A stretch of DNA of 64,000 bases from Thiococcus pfennigii (lineage in GTDB: Bacteria; Pseudomonadota; Gammaproteobacteria; Chromatiales; Chromatiaceae): NCBI RefSeq assembly GCF_016583835.1, contig NZ_NRRW01000005.1:52429-116428 (forward strand), given 5' to 3'. A program made the translations under genes and the position numbers. This document shows positions 53,318 through 61,226 of the stretch, piece after piece. Positions within the stretch are counted from its first letter, which is position 1; every line of letters starts with the position of its first letter. The notes under the pieces were generated by a model, which saw only the letters and a list, made by a program, of their open reading frames with translations, searched no databases and was not told where the DNA came from.

Positions 53318-53863
53318 ATGCCGCAGAACGAGAGCCACCTGATCTGGATCGACCTGGAGATGACCGGACTCGATCCGGACCGCGACCGGATCCTGGAGAT
53401 CGCGACCCTCGTCACCGACAACGACCTCAACACGATCGCCGAGGGACCGGTGCTCGCGATCCATCGCCCGGAGCACGTGCTGGCCGGCCTCGACGACTGG
53501 AACCGCCGCCACCACGGCGAGTCGGGGCTCCTCGATCGCGTGCGCACGAGCACCTGGGAGGAGGGGGCGGCCGAGCTGGCGACGCTCGACTTCCTCGTCC
53601 GCCATGTGCCGCCCGGCAAGTCGCCGATGTGCGGCAACAGCGTCTGCCAGGACCGCCGCTTCCTGGCGCGCTGGATGCCGCGCCTGGAGGCCTTCTTCCA
53701 CTACCGCAGCCTGGACGTCAGCACGCTGAAGATCCTCGCCCAACGCTGGGCGCCCGACGTGGCCGAGGCCGTCAAGAAGGAATCCCGCCACCTGGCGCTG
53801 GAGGACATCAAGGAGTCCATCGCCGAGCTGCGTCACTACCGCGCCGAACTCCTCCAGTTCTGA
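53318..53863 (+). CDS. orn: Oligoribonuclease
   Basis: 181-residue DEDDh exonuclease that degrades two- to five-base RNA, including pGpG from cyclic-di-GMP turnover, so it acts downstream of EAL enzymes. Catalytic residues: [22 protein letters not shown] and the H/D pair in [12 protein letters not shown]. The ATG at 53318 is chosen over 53312: GAGG at 53305 then sits 9 bases upstream and the length equals the E. coli enzyme. Confidence 0.95.
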   Translation: MPQNESHLIWIDLEMTGLDPDRDRILEIATLVTDNDLNTIAEGPVLAIHRPEHVLAGLDDWNRRHHGESGLLDRVRTSTWEEGAAELATLDFLVRHVPPGKSPMCGNSVCQDRRFLARWMPRLEAFFHYRSLDVSTLKILAQRWAPDVAEAVKKESRHLALEDIKESIAELRHYRAELLQF

Positions 53864-53895
53864 GGGGCGCCACCTGGAAGGGGCCGGCCGAGCGT

Positions 53896-53921
53896 CGGCT
53901 GCCGGCAAGCCGGCTCCTACA
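53896..53921. repeat. REP-type hairpin between convergent orn and queG
   Basis: GCCGGCAAGCCGGC followed by TCCTACA, a palindrome style widespread as dispersed repeats in gammaproteobacteria. It lies where the two genes converge and reaches a few bases into the queG 3' end. A shorter relative (GTAGG..CCTAC) lies at 52050-52065 after the M42 gene. Confidence 0.65.
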
Positions 53922-55041
53922 GGGGCGCGGAGTCGCCGCGGGGGTCGTTAGCGCCCCGGCGGTGCCGGGCGGCGCGAGCCCAGGCGACGTGTTCGCGCAC
54001 CAGCGAGTCCGGGTGGTCGGCCCGGGCGGCGAGCGCCGCCTCGACGGTCGTCCCCGGCGCGGCGTTGCCGAGGGCGACGGCGAGGTTGCGCAGCCAGCGA
54101 CGGTGACCGATGCGCCGGATCGCGCTGCCCTCGGTGCGGGCGAGGAATTCGGGCTCGTCCCACCCGAAGAGGGTGATCAGGGTCGCCCGGTCGAGCCCCT
54201 CGCGGGCGAGGAAGTCCCCCTCGTCCGTGAGTCGCGCGAAGCGGTTCCAAGGGCAGGCGAGTTGGCAGTCGTCGCAGCCGTAGATGCGGTTGCCGAGCGG
54301 CGCCCGCAGCGGCTCGGGGATCGGCCCGTCGTGCTCGATCGTCAGGTAGCTGATGCAGCGGCGCGCATCGAGTCGGTAGGGCGCGACGATCGCGCCGGTC
54401 GGGCAGGCGGCGATGCAGGCCCGGCAGTCGCCGCAGTGGTCGCAGACCGGTGCGTCGACGGGCAGCGGTAGGTCCGTGTAGAGCTCGCCCAAGAAGAACC
54501 AGGACCCCGCGCGGGCGTTGATCAGGTTGGTGTGCTTGCCGATCCAGCCGAGGCCGGCCTTGGCGGCGAGCGGCTTCTCCATGACAGGCGCCGAGTCGAC
54601 GAAGACCCGGAAGCCGAAGTCCCCGACCGTGGCTCGGATCCGCTCGGCGAGGCGCTGGAGGCGGCGGCGAAGGACCTTGTGGTAATCGCGCCCGAGGGCG
54701 TAGCGGGAGACGAAGGCGCGCGTCGGGTCGGCGAGCACGGGTGGCGCCCGGTCGAGGGGTTCGGGCAGATAGTCCATCCGCACCGAGACGATGCGCAGCG
54801 TGCCCGGCACGAGTTCGCCCGGGCGGCTGCGCAGCGTCCCGTGGCGGGCCATATAGTCCATGGTCCCGTGGCAGCCGTCGGCGAGCCAGTGCCCAAGTCG
54901 CGCCTCGGCGAGGGCGAGGTCGGTGTCGGCGATGCCGACCTGCTGGAAGCCGAGTTCGCGGCCCCAGCGCTTGATCTGGGCGGCGAGCTCGGCCGGAGCG
55001 GTGGGGGTGCCGTCGGGCGGCCGCGCGTTGCGTAACGACAT
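53917..55041 (-). CDS. queG: Epoxyqueuosine reductase
   Basis: 374-residue cobalamin-dependent iron-sulfur enzyme performing the last step of queuosine synthesis in tRNA. Two 4Fe-4S clusters are indicated by CDHCGDCRACIAACPTGA and CDDCQLACPWN. The N-terminal region has the cobalamin-binding Fe-S reductase form (ELGFQQVGIADTDL, then DYMARHGTLR), and a HEAT-like C-terminus follows. It converges on orn. Queuosine also starts from the FolE product. Confidence 0.95.
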   Translation of the reverse strand: MSLRNARPPDGTPTAPAELAAQIKRWGRELGFQQVGIADTDLALAEARLGHWLADGCHGTMDYMARHGTLRSRPGELVPGTLRIVSVRMDYLPEPLDRAPPVLADPTRAFVSRYALGRDYHKVLRRRLQRLAERIRATVGDFGFRVFVDSAPVMEKPLAAKAGLGWIGKHTNLINARAGSWFFLGELYTDLPLPVDAPVCDHCGDCRACIAACPTGAIVAPYRLDARRCISYLTIEHDGPIPEPLRAPLGNRIYGCDDCQLACPWNRFARLTDEGDFLAREGLDRATLITLFGWDEPEFLARTEGSAIRRIGHRRWLRNLAVALGNAAPGTTVEAALAARADHPDSLVREHVAWARAARHRRGANDPRGDSAPL

Positions 55042-55068
55042 CGCGGTGGCCCGACGGCCGACAAGGCC

Positions 55069-55503
55069 CTATAGATAATCCGGCAGGTGCTTGCGGATCG
55101 TCGTCGGATCCTGGGTGGTCAGGTTCTTGTCGATCTCGCCAGCGATCATCTGGCGCAGTGCGTTCGACTGGTTTCGCCGCAGCAGGCCGAGGAAGGCCGG
55201 CGCGGCGACGACATAGAGTTTGCTGAGCTCGGCGCGGGCGCGGGCGACATCGAGTTCTTCGCAGATCTGCTGGGCGAAGCGCTCGGCGGCATCCTGCTTG
55301 CGCGTCGTGCTCGGGTCGAGGCCGTGGAGGGTCCCGCTGGCGGGATTCTGGTCCCTCCCGCGCTTGTCGGTGACCAGATCGCCCTCGTGGAGCCGGCCCT
55401 CGGGCGAGGTGAGGTCGCGGAATTCGATCAACGGGCTTGCCGGTTTCTCGGCGGAGAACAGGCGTGCGCGGCTGTTGTCAGCGACCAGGACCCATGTCGG
55501 CAT
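55069..55503 (-). CDS. Host attachment protein-like family member
   Basis: 144-residue protein of the widespread 'host attachment' family (Host_attach type; the name comes from plant-associated bacteria, and the function is unknown). The opening MPTWVLVADNSRARLFSAE and the later YVVAAPAFLGLLRR are typical of this fold. The ATG at 55503 has GAGG 8 bases upstream; a GTG three codons earlier is also in frame. Monocistronic. Confidence 0.85.
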   Translation of the reverse strand: MPTWVLVADNSRARLFSAEKPASPLIEFRDLTSPEGRLHEGDLVTDKRGRDQNPASGTLHGLDPSTTRKQDAAERFAQQICEELDVARARAELSKLYVVAAPAFLGLLRRNQSNALRQMIAGEIDKNLTTQDPTTIRKHLPDYL

Positions 55504-55763
55504 GGTGTACACCTCTCTTGAGCGCGGTGATCGATGGCGGCCGGGCGACGCGGTGCGGGGCCCGGCCGCTGGGTCGCAGCGGCGGTCGGCCGGCGCAACG
55601 AGTGCGCAGCGACGAATCGAGCCCAGGTCCGTCGCGATCGGGCGCCGTGTTGCAGCTCACCCCGGGTTTGCGCGTCCGACCGCCGCCTGGTGGAGATGAT
55701 GAGGTCTCCGATCCAAGTGTAACAGCCCCGCAAGCGAAGGATCGGTGGGTGTGTCTCGTTCGC

Positions 55764-56405
55764 TCAGGCGGTGGGCGCGGTCTTGTCCGGATACTCGCAG
55801 AGATCGGCGATCGGGCAGACCGGGCAGCGGGGCCGGCGAGCCGTGCAGACGTAGCGCCCGTGCAGGATCAGCCAGTGGTGGGCGTGCCGGAGGAAGGGGC
55901 GGGGGACGCAGCGCAGCAGTCGCTCCTCGACGGCGAAGGGGGTGCGTCCCGGGGCGATCCCGGTGCGGTTGGCGACCCGGAAGATGTGTGTGTCGACGGC
56001 CATCGTCGGGTGGCCGAAGGCGGTGTTGAGGATCACGTTGGCGGTCTTGCGCCCGACGCCGGGCAGTGCCTCGAGGGCGCGGCGCTCCGCCGGGACCTCG
56101 CCGCCGTGCTCCTCGAGGAGGATCCGGCAGGTCGCGATGATGTGCCGGGCCTTGCTGTTGAAGAGGCCGAGCGTGCGGATACGCTCGCGCAGCCCCTCCT
56201 CGCCGAGGGCCAGGATCGCCGCCGGCGTATTGGCCTCCGGGAACAGGCGGGCGGTGGCCAGGTTGACCCCCTTGTCGGTGGCCTGCGCCGAGAGGATGAC
56301 GGCGATCAGCAACTCGAAGGGCGTGTCGTAGCGGAGTTCGGTGGTCGGCTCGGGATTCGCCGCCTGCCAGCGGCGGAAGATCTCGGTACGTTTGGTGCTG
56401 TTCAT
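55764..56405 (-). CDS. nth: Endonuclease III
   Basis: 213-residue DNA glycosylase/AP lyase removing oxidised pyrimidines. The helix-hairpin-helix (LEALPGVGRKTANVIL) with its catalytic lysine and the aspartate in MAVDTHIFRV are present. The C-terminal 4Fe-4S loop is C-X6-C-X2-C-X5-C (CTARRPRCPVCPIADLC). Length and start match the E. coli protein. It often follows an electron-transport operon (rsx/rnf), which is absent here. Confidence 0.95.
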   Translation of the reverse strand: MNSTKRTEIFRRWQAANPEPTTELRYDTPFELLIAVILSAQATDKGVNLATARLFPEANTPAAILALGEEGLRERIRTLGLFNSKARHIIATCRILLEEHGGEVPAERRALEALPGVGRKTANVILNTAFGHPTMAVDTHIFRVANRTGIAPGRTPFAVEERLLRCVPRPFLRHAHHWLILHGRYVCTARRPRCPVCPIADLCEYPDKTAPTA

Positions 56406-56516
56406 GCGGTGTTCGGCCGACGCACGCCAACGGCGGACCCCGGCGGCGGGGCCAGGCGTGCGCCGCGGTTGCGCCCGCCGGCGGCGGTGACTATGCTGCT
56501 GCAATGCAGCACGAGA

Positions 56517-57449
56517 CTAGCCGTGACCGATCAGCTCGTCGATGTGGGTGCTGACGCAGCGGCCGAGCGCCGAGAGGCTGTAGCCCCCTTCCAGGCAGGA
56601 GACGACCCGCTCGTGGGCGTGTCTGGCGGCGAGGTTGTGCAGCTCGCGGGTGATCCAGCCGTAGTCGACCTCGCGCAGGTTGAAGTGGGCCATGTCGTCC
56701 TCGGCATGGCCGTCGAAGCCGGCCGAGATCATGATGAGCTGCGGCGCGAAGGCATCGATGCGCGGCAGCCAGTCGCGCTCAACGGCAGCGCGGAACTCGG
56801 CCCCGCCCGTGAGCCGCGGCAGCGGCGTGTTGACGATGTTCGGCGCCTGGGTGTCGGCCCCGGTCCCCGGATAGTACGGATGCTGGAAGCTCGAGCAGAA
56901 GAGGACCCGCTCGTCGCCGATGAAGATGTCCTCGGTGCCGTTGCCGTGATGGACGTCGAAGTCGACGATGGCGATCCGCTCGAGGCCGTGTTCGGCCAAC
57001 GCGTGGGCGGCGCCGACGGCGACGTTGTTGAAGAAGCAGAACCCCATCGCGCGGCGCCGCTCGGCATGGTGGCCCGGTGGGCGCACGCAACAGAAGGCGG
57101 CGTGGTGCTTTTCGCTCATCACCAGATCGACGCCGAGCATCGCGGCCCCGGCCGCGCGGCGGGCCGCGGGCAGGGTCGCCTGGCTCATCGCCGTGTCGCC
57201 GTCGACCCAGACGAGGACGTCCTCGACCTCGGGGGCCGCCTCGAAGATGCTGCGGACGTAGTCGGGATCGTGGACCCGGGTCAGCTGCTCGACGCTCGCC
57301 AGCGGGGCGTCGTAGTGGGTGACGAGCATCTCCATGCCCGAGGCGATCATGCGGTCCTTGATCGCGTCCAAGCGCCCGGGCTCCTCCGGGTGGTGCGCCC
57401 CCATCCGATGGGCGTGGCAGTCGGGGTGGGAGATAAACGCAAGGTTCAT
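56517..57449 (-). CDS. Histone-deacetylase-family protein (class II-like)
   Basis: 310-residue zinc-dependent amidohydrolase that removes acyl groups from lysine, polyamines or other amines. Catalytic features: CVRPPGHHAERRRAMGFCFF, the metal-binding IVDFDVHHGNGTEDIF, SSFQHPYYPGTG and SAGFDGHAEDDMAHF. It is divergent from a gene for a fused acyl-CoA synthetase/GNAT acetyltransferase, with 122 bases between them. That pairing suggests they write and erase the same acyl marks; this is inference. Confidence 0.92.
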   Translation of the reverse strand: MNLAFISHPDCHAHRMGAHHPEEPGRLDAIKDRMIASGMEMLVTHYDAPLASVEQLTRVHDPDYVRSIFEAAPEVEDVLVWVDGDTAMSQATLPAARRAAGAAMLGVDLVMSEKHHAAFCCVRPPGHHAERRRAMGFCFFNNVAVGAAHALAEHGLERIAIVDFDVHHGNGTEDIFIGDERVLFCSSFQHPYYPGTGADTQAPNIVNTPLPRLTGGAEFRAAVERDWLPRIDAFAPQLIMISAGFDGHAEDDMAHFNLREVDYGWITRELHNLAARHAHERVVSCLEGGYSLSALGRCVSTHIDELIGHG

Positions 57450-57571
57450 AGGGGTACAACTCCTGGTCGACGAACGAGGCCGCGGCGGGTCACGCCAAGG
57501 CCAAGGCGGCGCCGACCCATGTCAGCTTCGCCTCAAGCTTATACCCAATCGTGCCCTGGAGGCATATTCGC

Positions 57572-60250
57572 ATGCGCTTATCCGATGTCGACCAACTCTT
57601 CACGCCGAGCGCCGTCGCCGTGTTCGGGGCCAGCGACCGGCCGGGCTCCGTCGGCGGCATCGTCTACCGAAATGTCCTCTCGAGCGGCTTCAAGGGCCCC
57701 TGCTACGCGATCAATCCGAAGTACGAGAAGGTCGCCGAGCGGCCCTGCTATAAGAACCTCGCCGAGCTCGACAAGTACTTCGAGCTGGCCCTGATCGCGA
57801 CGCCGGCGGCGACCGTCGCTGAGATCCTCGATCAGTGCGGCGCCTACGGCGTCAAGGCGGCCATCGTGCACTCGGCGGGCTTCTCCGAGCACGGCGAGCG
57901 AGGGGCGGTCTTGCAGGAGCGCATCGTCGAGGCGGCGCGGCGCAATCGCATCCGTCTGCTCGGGCCGAACACGCTGGGCGTCATGCGCCCCGTCCACGGG
58001 CTCAATGCGACCTTCGGCAACGAGCAGGCGCGGCGCGGCAACGTCGCGCTCGTCTCGCAGTCGGGGGCCGTCTGCGCGGCGATGCTCGACTGGTCCGGAC
58101 CACGCGAGGTCGGCTTCTCGGCCGTGGTCTCGCTCGGGGCCGCCGCCGACATCGACTTCGGCGATGTCCTCGACTATCTGGCCCTCGATAGCCATACCCA
58201 TTGCATCCTGATGTACGTCGAGGGGGTGCGCAACGCGCGGCGCTTCGTCAGCGGCCTGCGCGCCGCGGCACGGATCAAGCCGGTCATCGTCGTCAAGGCC
58301 GGGCGTTATCCGGCCGGCTCGCGCGCGGCCAAGTCGCACACCGGTGCGTGGGTCGGCACGGCCGATGTCTTCCGCGCCGTCATGGAGCGCGCCGGGGCCG
58401 TCCAGGTCGAGGCGCTCGATCAGCTCTTCGCCGCCGCCCAGGTGTTCGGGGCCGGCCGGCGGCTCGCCGGCGAGCGCATCGCGATCGTCACCAACGGCGG
58501 CGGCCCCGGCGTGCTGGCCGCCGACCGCGCCGTCGAGCAGGGCCTGATGCTCGCGCAGTTCGCCACCGAGACGCGCGAACGGCTCGAGGCGGCCCTGCCC
58601 GAGCACTGGTCGCACGACAACCCGGTCGACGTGATCGGCGACGCGCCGCCCGAGCGGTATCGAGCCGCCGTCGAGGCCTGCGTCGCCGATCCGAACGTCG
58701 ACGGCGTGCTCGCGATCCTGGCGCCGCTCGCCGAGGCCGACCCGAGCGCCGTCGCCAAGGAGGTGATCGTCGCGGCCAAGACCACGCAGAAGCCGGTGCT
58801 CGCGAGCTGGATGGGGTCGCGGCGCGTCGCCGAGGCCAAGATCCTCTTCGCGCAGGGCCGGATCCCGCACTTCGCCTCGCCCGAGGTCGCGGTCGATGCG
58901 CTCGCCTTTCTGGCGATGCATCATCGCAACCAGAAACTCCTGATGCAGTCGCCGGGGCCGATCTCCCACGAGGAGAGCCCGGACGTCGACGGGGCGCGGC
59001 TCATCATCGAGGGGGTCATGGCCGAGGGGCGCAAGACGCTCGGCATCATCGAGGCCAAGGCGATCCTCGCCGCGTTCAAGATCCCGACGACCCAGGCGGT
59101 CCTCGCACGCACGCCGAACGAGGCGCTGATCGCCGCCGAGGTGCTCGGCTTCCCGGTGGTCATGAAGATCAATTCGCCGGACATCGCGCACAAGTCCGAC
59201 GTCGACGGCGTGCGGCTCAACATCACCGACGCCCTGACGGTGCGGCGCGCCTTCACCGAGATCGTCGAGCGCGCCAAGCGGCTGCGACCCGAGGCGCGCA
59301 TCGAGGGCGTGACGATCGAGCACATGGTCCCGAGCCGCGCGGCGCGCGAGCTGATGATCGGCGTCTTGCGCGACGCGATCTTCGGCCCGATCATCACCTT
59401 CGGCGCCGGCGGTACCGAGGTCGAGGTCCTCCAGGACCGCGCGCTGGGCCTGCCGCCGCTCAATGCCTTCATCATCCAGACGATGATCCGCCACACGCGG
59501 GTCGATCGCCTGATGGGCGCCTTCCAGCACATGCCGCCGATGAATCGCGAGGCCCTCGCGCGGATCCTCCAGCGGGTCTCGGAGATGGTCTGCGAGCTGC
59601 CGGAGATCATCGAGATGGAGATCAACCCGCTGATCGGCAACGAGCGCGAGGTGGTAGCGGTCGATGCGCGGATCCGCGTCAACTACCGCCCGCCGCAGCA
59701 GACGACCTACGGCCACATGGCGATCCATCCCTATCCGACGCACCTGATCGAGCACGTCCAGCTGCCCGACGGCACCGACCTGACGATCCGCCCGATCCGG
59801 CCCGAGGACGCCCAACTGGAGCAGGACTTCGTGCGCGGCCTCTCCGAGCAGACCAAGTACTTCCGCTTCATGCAGGCGCTCAAGGAGCTGACCCCGGAGA
59901 TGCTGGTGCGCTTCACGCAGATCGACTACGACCGCGAGATGGCGCTGATCGGCGTCGTCGAGCAGAAGGGCGTCGAGGTCGAGGTCGGTGTGGCCCGCTA
60001 CATGTCGCGCCCGGGTGGAGATTCGTGCGAGTTCGCGATCGTCGTCGCCGACGACTGGCGCACCCGCGGCATCGGCGCCCGCCTGATGCGTTCGCTGATG
60101 GAGAACGCCCGCCAGCGCGGGCTGCGGGTCATGGAGGGCGAGGTCCTCACGGCCAACACCCGGATGCTCGCGCTGATGAAATCGCTGGGCTTCCGCATCG
60201 AGCGCGACAAGCTCGACCCGGGCATCAAGATCGTCACCAAGGTGCTCTAA
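57572..60250 (+). CDS. ADP-forming acyl-CoA synthetase fused to GNAT acetyltransferase (Pat-like)
   Basis: 892 residues. Order: CoA-binding domain (1-~130, AVFGASDRPGSVGGIV), succinyl-CoA-ligase-like domain with the SHTGAW histidine motif (~250), ATP-grasp domain (~480-710, with SPDIAHKSDVDGVRL) and a C-terminal GNAT domain (~725-892, WRTRGIGARLMRSLMENAR). The layout is that of the Pat/YfiQ protein lysine acetyltransferases, which silence acetyl-CoA synthetase. In Pat the synthetase half is thought to have lost catalysis, whereas the SHTG and AHKSD histidines are kept here. The ATG at 57572 has GGAGG 9-10 bases upstream. It is divergent from a deacetylase. Confidence 0.93.
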   Translation: MRLSDVDQLFTPSAVAVFGASDRPGSVGGIVYRNVLSSGFKGPCYAINPKYEKVAERPCYKNLAELDKYFELALIATPAATVAEILDQCGAYGVKAAIVHSAGFSEHGERGAVLQERIVEAARRNRIRLLGPNTLGVMRPVHGLNATFGNEQARRGNVALVSQSGAVCAAMLDWSGPREVGFSAVVSLGAAADIDFGDVLDYLALDSHTHCILMYVEGVRNARRFVSGLRAAARIKPVIVVKAGRYPAGSRAAKSHTGAWVGTADVFRAVMERAGAVQVEALDQLFAAAQVFGAGRRLAGERIAIVTNGGGPGVLAADRAVEQGLMLAQFATETRERLEAALPEHWSHDNPVDVIGDAPPERYRAAVEACVADPNVDGVLAILAPLAEADPSAVAKEVIVAAKTTQKPVLASWMGSRRVAEAKILFAQGRIPHFASPEVAVDALAFLAMHHRNQKLLMQSPGPISHEESPDVDGARLIIEGVMAEGRKTLGIIEAKAILAAFKIPTTQAVLARTPNEALIAAEVLGFPVVMKINSPDIAHKSDVDGVRLNITDALTVRRAFTEIVERAKRLRPEARIEGVTIEHMVPSRAARELMIGVLRDAIFGPIITFGAGGTEVEVLQDRALGLPPLNAFIIQTMIRHTRVDRLMGAFQHMPPMNREALARILQRVSEMVCELPEIIEMEINPLIGNEREVVAVDARIRVNYRPPQQTTYGHMAIHPYPTHLIEHVQLPDGTDLTIRPIRPEDAQLEQDFVRGLSEQTKYFRFMQALKELTPEMLVRFTQIDYDREMALIGVVEQKGVEVEVGVARYMSRPGGDSCEFAIVVADDWRTRGIGARLMRSLMENARQRGLRVMEGEVLTANTRMLALMKSLGFRIERDKLDPGIKIVTKVL

Positions 60251-60385
60251 CCGCGGTCGGGTTCGGCGCGCCGGCGCAGCGATCGCTGAGAAAGAACAGG
60301 CCCGCGCGCGCCGCAGTAGCGAGTGAAAAAATAAGTGGCGCGCTTGACCATGGGGGGCGTCTCGCCCGCCTCGCTCTCGCTGTTG

Positions 60386-60826
60386 TCATCCCGGACCGGC
60401 GGCGAAGGGCGGTTCCAGGCTCAATACCCGTGCGGCGTTGCTCAAGCGGCGATCGAAGCAGGCGAACTGGACCGGTTCTGGACTTGCGTTGGACAAGATG
60501 TGCGCTGCGGCGAGTTGGACACTGTCATAGGCACGCAGGGCGAAGGTGTCTGCATACTCGCCAGCGCGCTCGACCAGTGTCTGGGTGACTTCGACGATCG
60601 CGTAATCGCTCCAATCCGCGCACAAGCGTTCGCGGATGGTGGCGATGGCGTCGGCATCGGCGGGGGATTCGCGCGAGCGCCTGGCCAGTGCGGCCATCGC
60701 TTCGGCCCAGGCGATCCGGCAGACCGCGGTCGCTGAGGCGCTTGCCACCGCGGCGAGCATCTCTTCGGTGAACGCCTCGCGAACGTAGAGCTTGACCAGT
60801 GCCGAGGTGTCGCAAAACAGGATCAA
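60386..60826 (-). CDS. VapC-type PIN-domain toxin
   Basis: 146-residue PIN ribonuclease. Acidic residues are visible in MILFCDTSALVKLY, WAEAMAAL, LRAYDSVQLAAAH and ACFDRRLS. It overlaps the Phd-like antitoxin stop by 4 bases, typical of a toxin-antitoxin operon. It converges on the acyl-CoA synthetase/GNAT gene, 135 bases away. Confidence 0.87.
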   Translation of the reverse strand: MILFCDTSALVKLYVREAFTEEMLAAVASASATAVCRIAWAEAMAALARRSRESPADADAIATIRERLCADWSDYAIVEVTQTLVERAGEYADTFALRAYDSVQLAAAHILSNASPEPVQFACFDRRLSNAARVLSLEPPFAAGPG

Positions 60827-61089
60827 CCGCGATCCTCCCAGACCATTCGGCTGACGGGGGTGCCCTGCGCGGACAATTCGACCGGCGCCGCCGGCCGCGG
60901 CTTGCGGCCGCTCCAGGACAAGGCACCGTTGGCGATTGACGCACGCAGGCCGTCCGCCGTGCCGGCGGGGATTCCGACGATCCGGGCGATCAACCTGTTG
61001 TGCGAGGTGACCGCGATCGGCTCCCCGGCCTGGGCGCGGGACAGGATGCGCGAGAGATGGGCCTTCAGTTCGCGGACAGCGACCTGCAT
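60823..61089 (-). CDS. Phd/YefM-family antitoxin
   Basis: 88 residues. The N-terminal DNA-binding part reads VAVRELKAHLSRILSRAQAG then EPIAVTSHNRLIARIV, characteristic of prevent-host-death antitoxins. The C-terminus, likely disordered, would mask the toxin. Upstream (61105-61152) lies an AT-rich segment with repeated TTGTGA motifs suitable for autoregulation. Confidence 0.87.
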   Translation of the reverse strand: MQVAVRELKAHLSRILSRAQAGEPIAVTSHNRLIARIVGIPAGTADGLRASIANGALSWSGRKPRPAAPVELSAQGTPVSRMVWEDRG

Positions 61090-61109
61090 CTTGAGCGATC
61101 TCCGATAGA

Positions 61110-61152
61110 TTGTGACTACAATGATAGCGTATTATCTATTTTTGTGATCACA
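61110..61152. promoter_or_regulatory. AT-rich promoter/operator region of the Phd/VapC pair
   Basis: Two near-identical 11-mers (TTGTGACTACA at 61110 and TTGTGATCACA at 61142) lie 32 bases apart, the second containing the perfect palindrome TGTGATCACA. The AT-rich stretch between them is a likely promoter for the minus-strand pair. Function is inferred from position and symmetry. Confidence 0.4.
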
Positions 61153-61226
61153 CAGCGATGGGTCGGGCCGCGGCTGGTCGCCGCGAAGCGGCCTGCTGAT
61201 CGTTGTGGTCGCGACGCGCCCGCCGG

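Noticed and set aside
57578..59815. 745-residue minus-strand frame over the synthetase/GNAT gene
   Set aside because: Antisense shadow without any domain.
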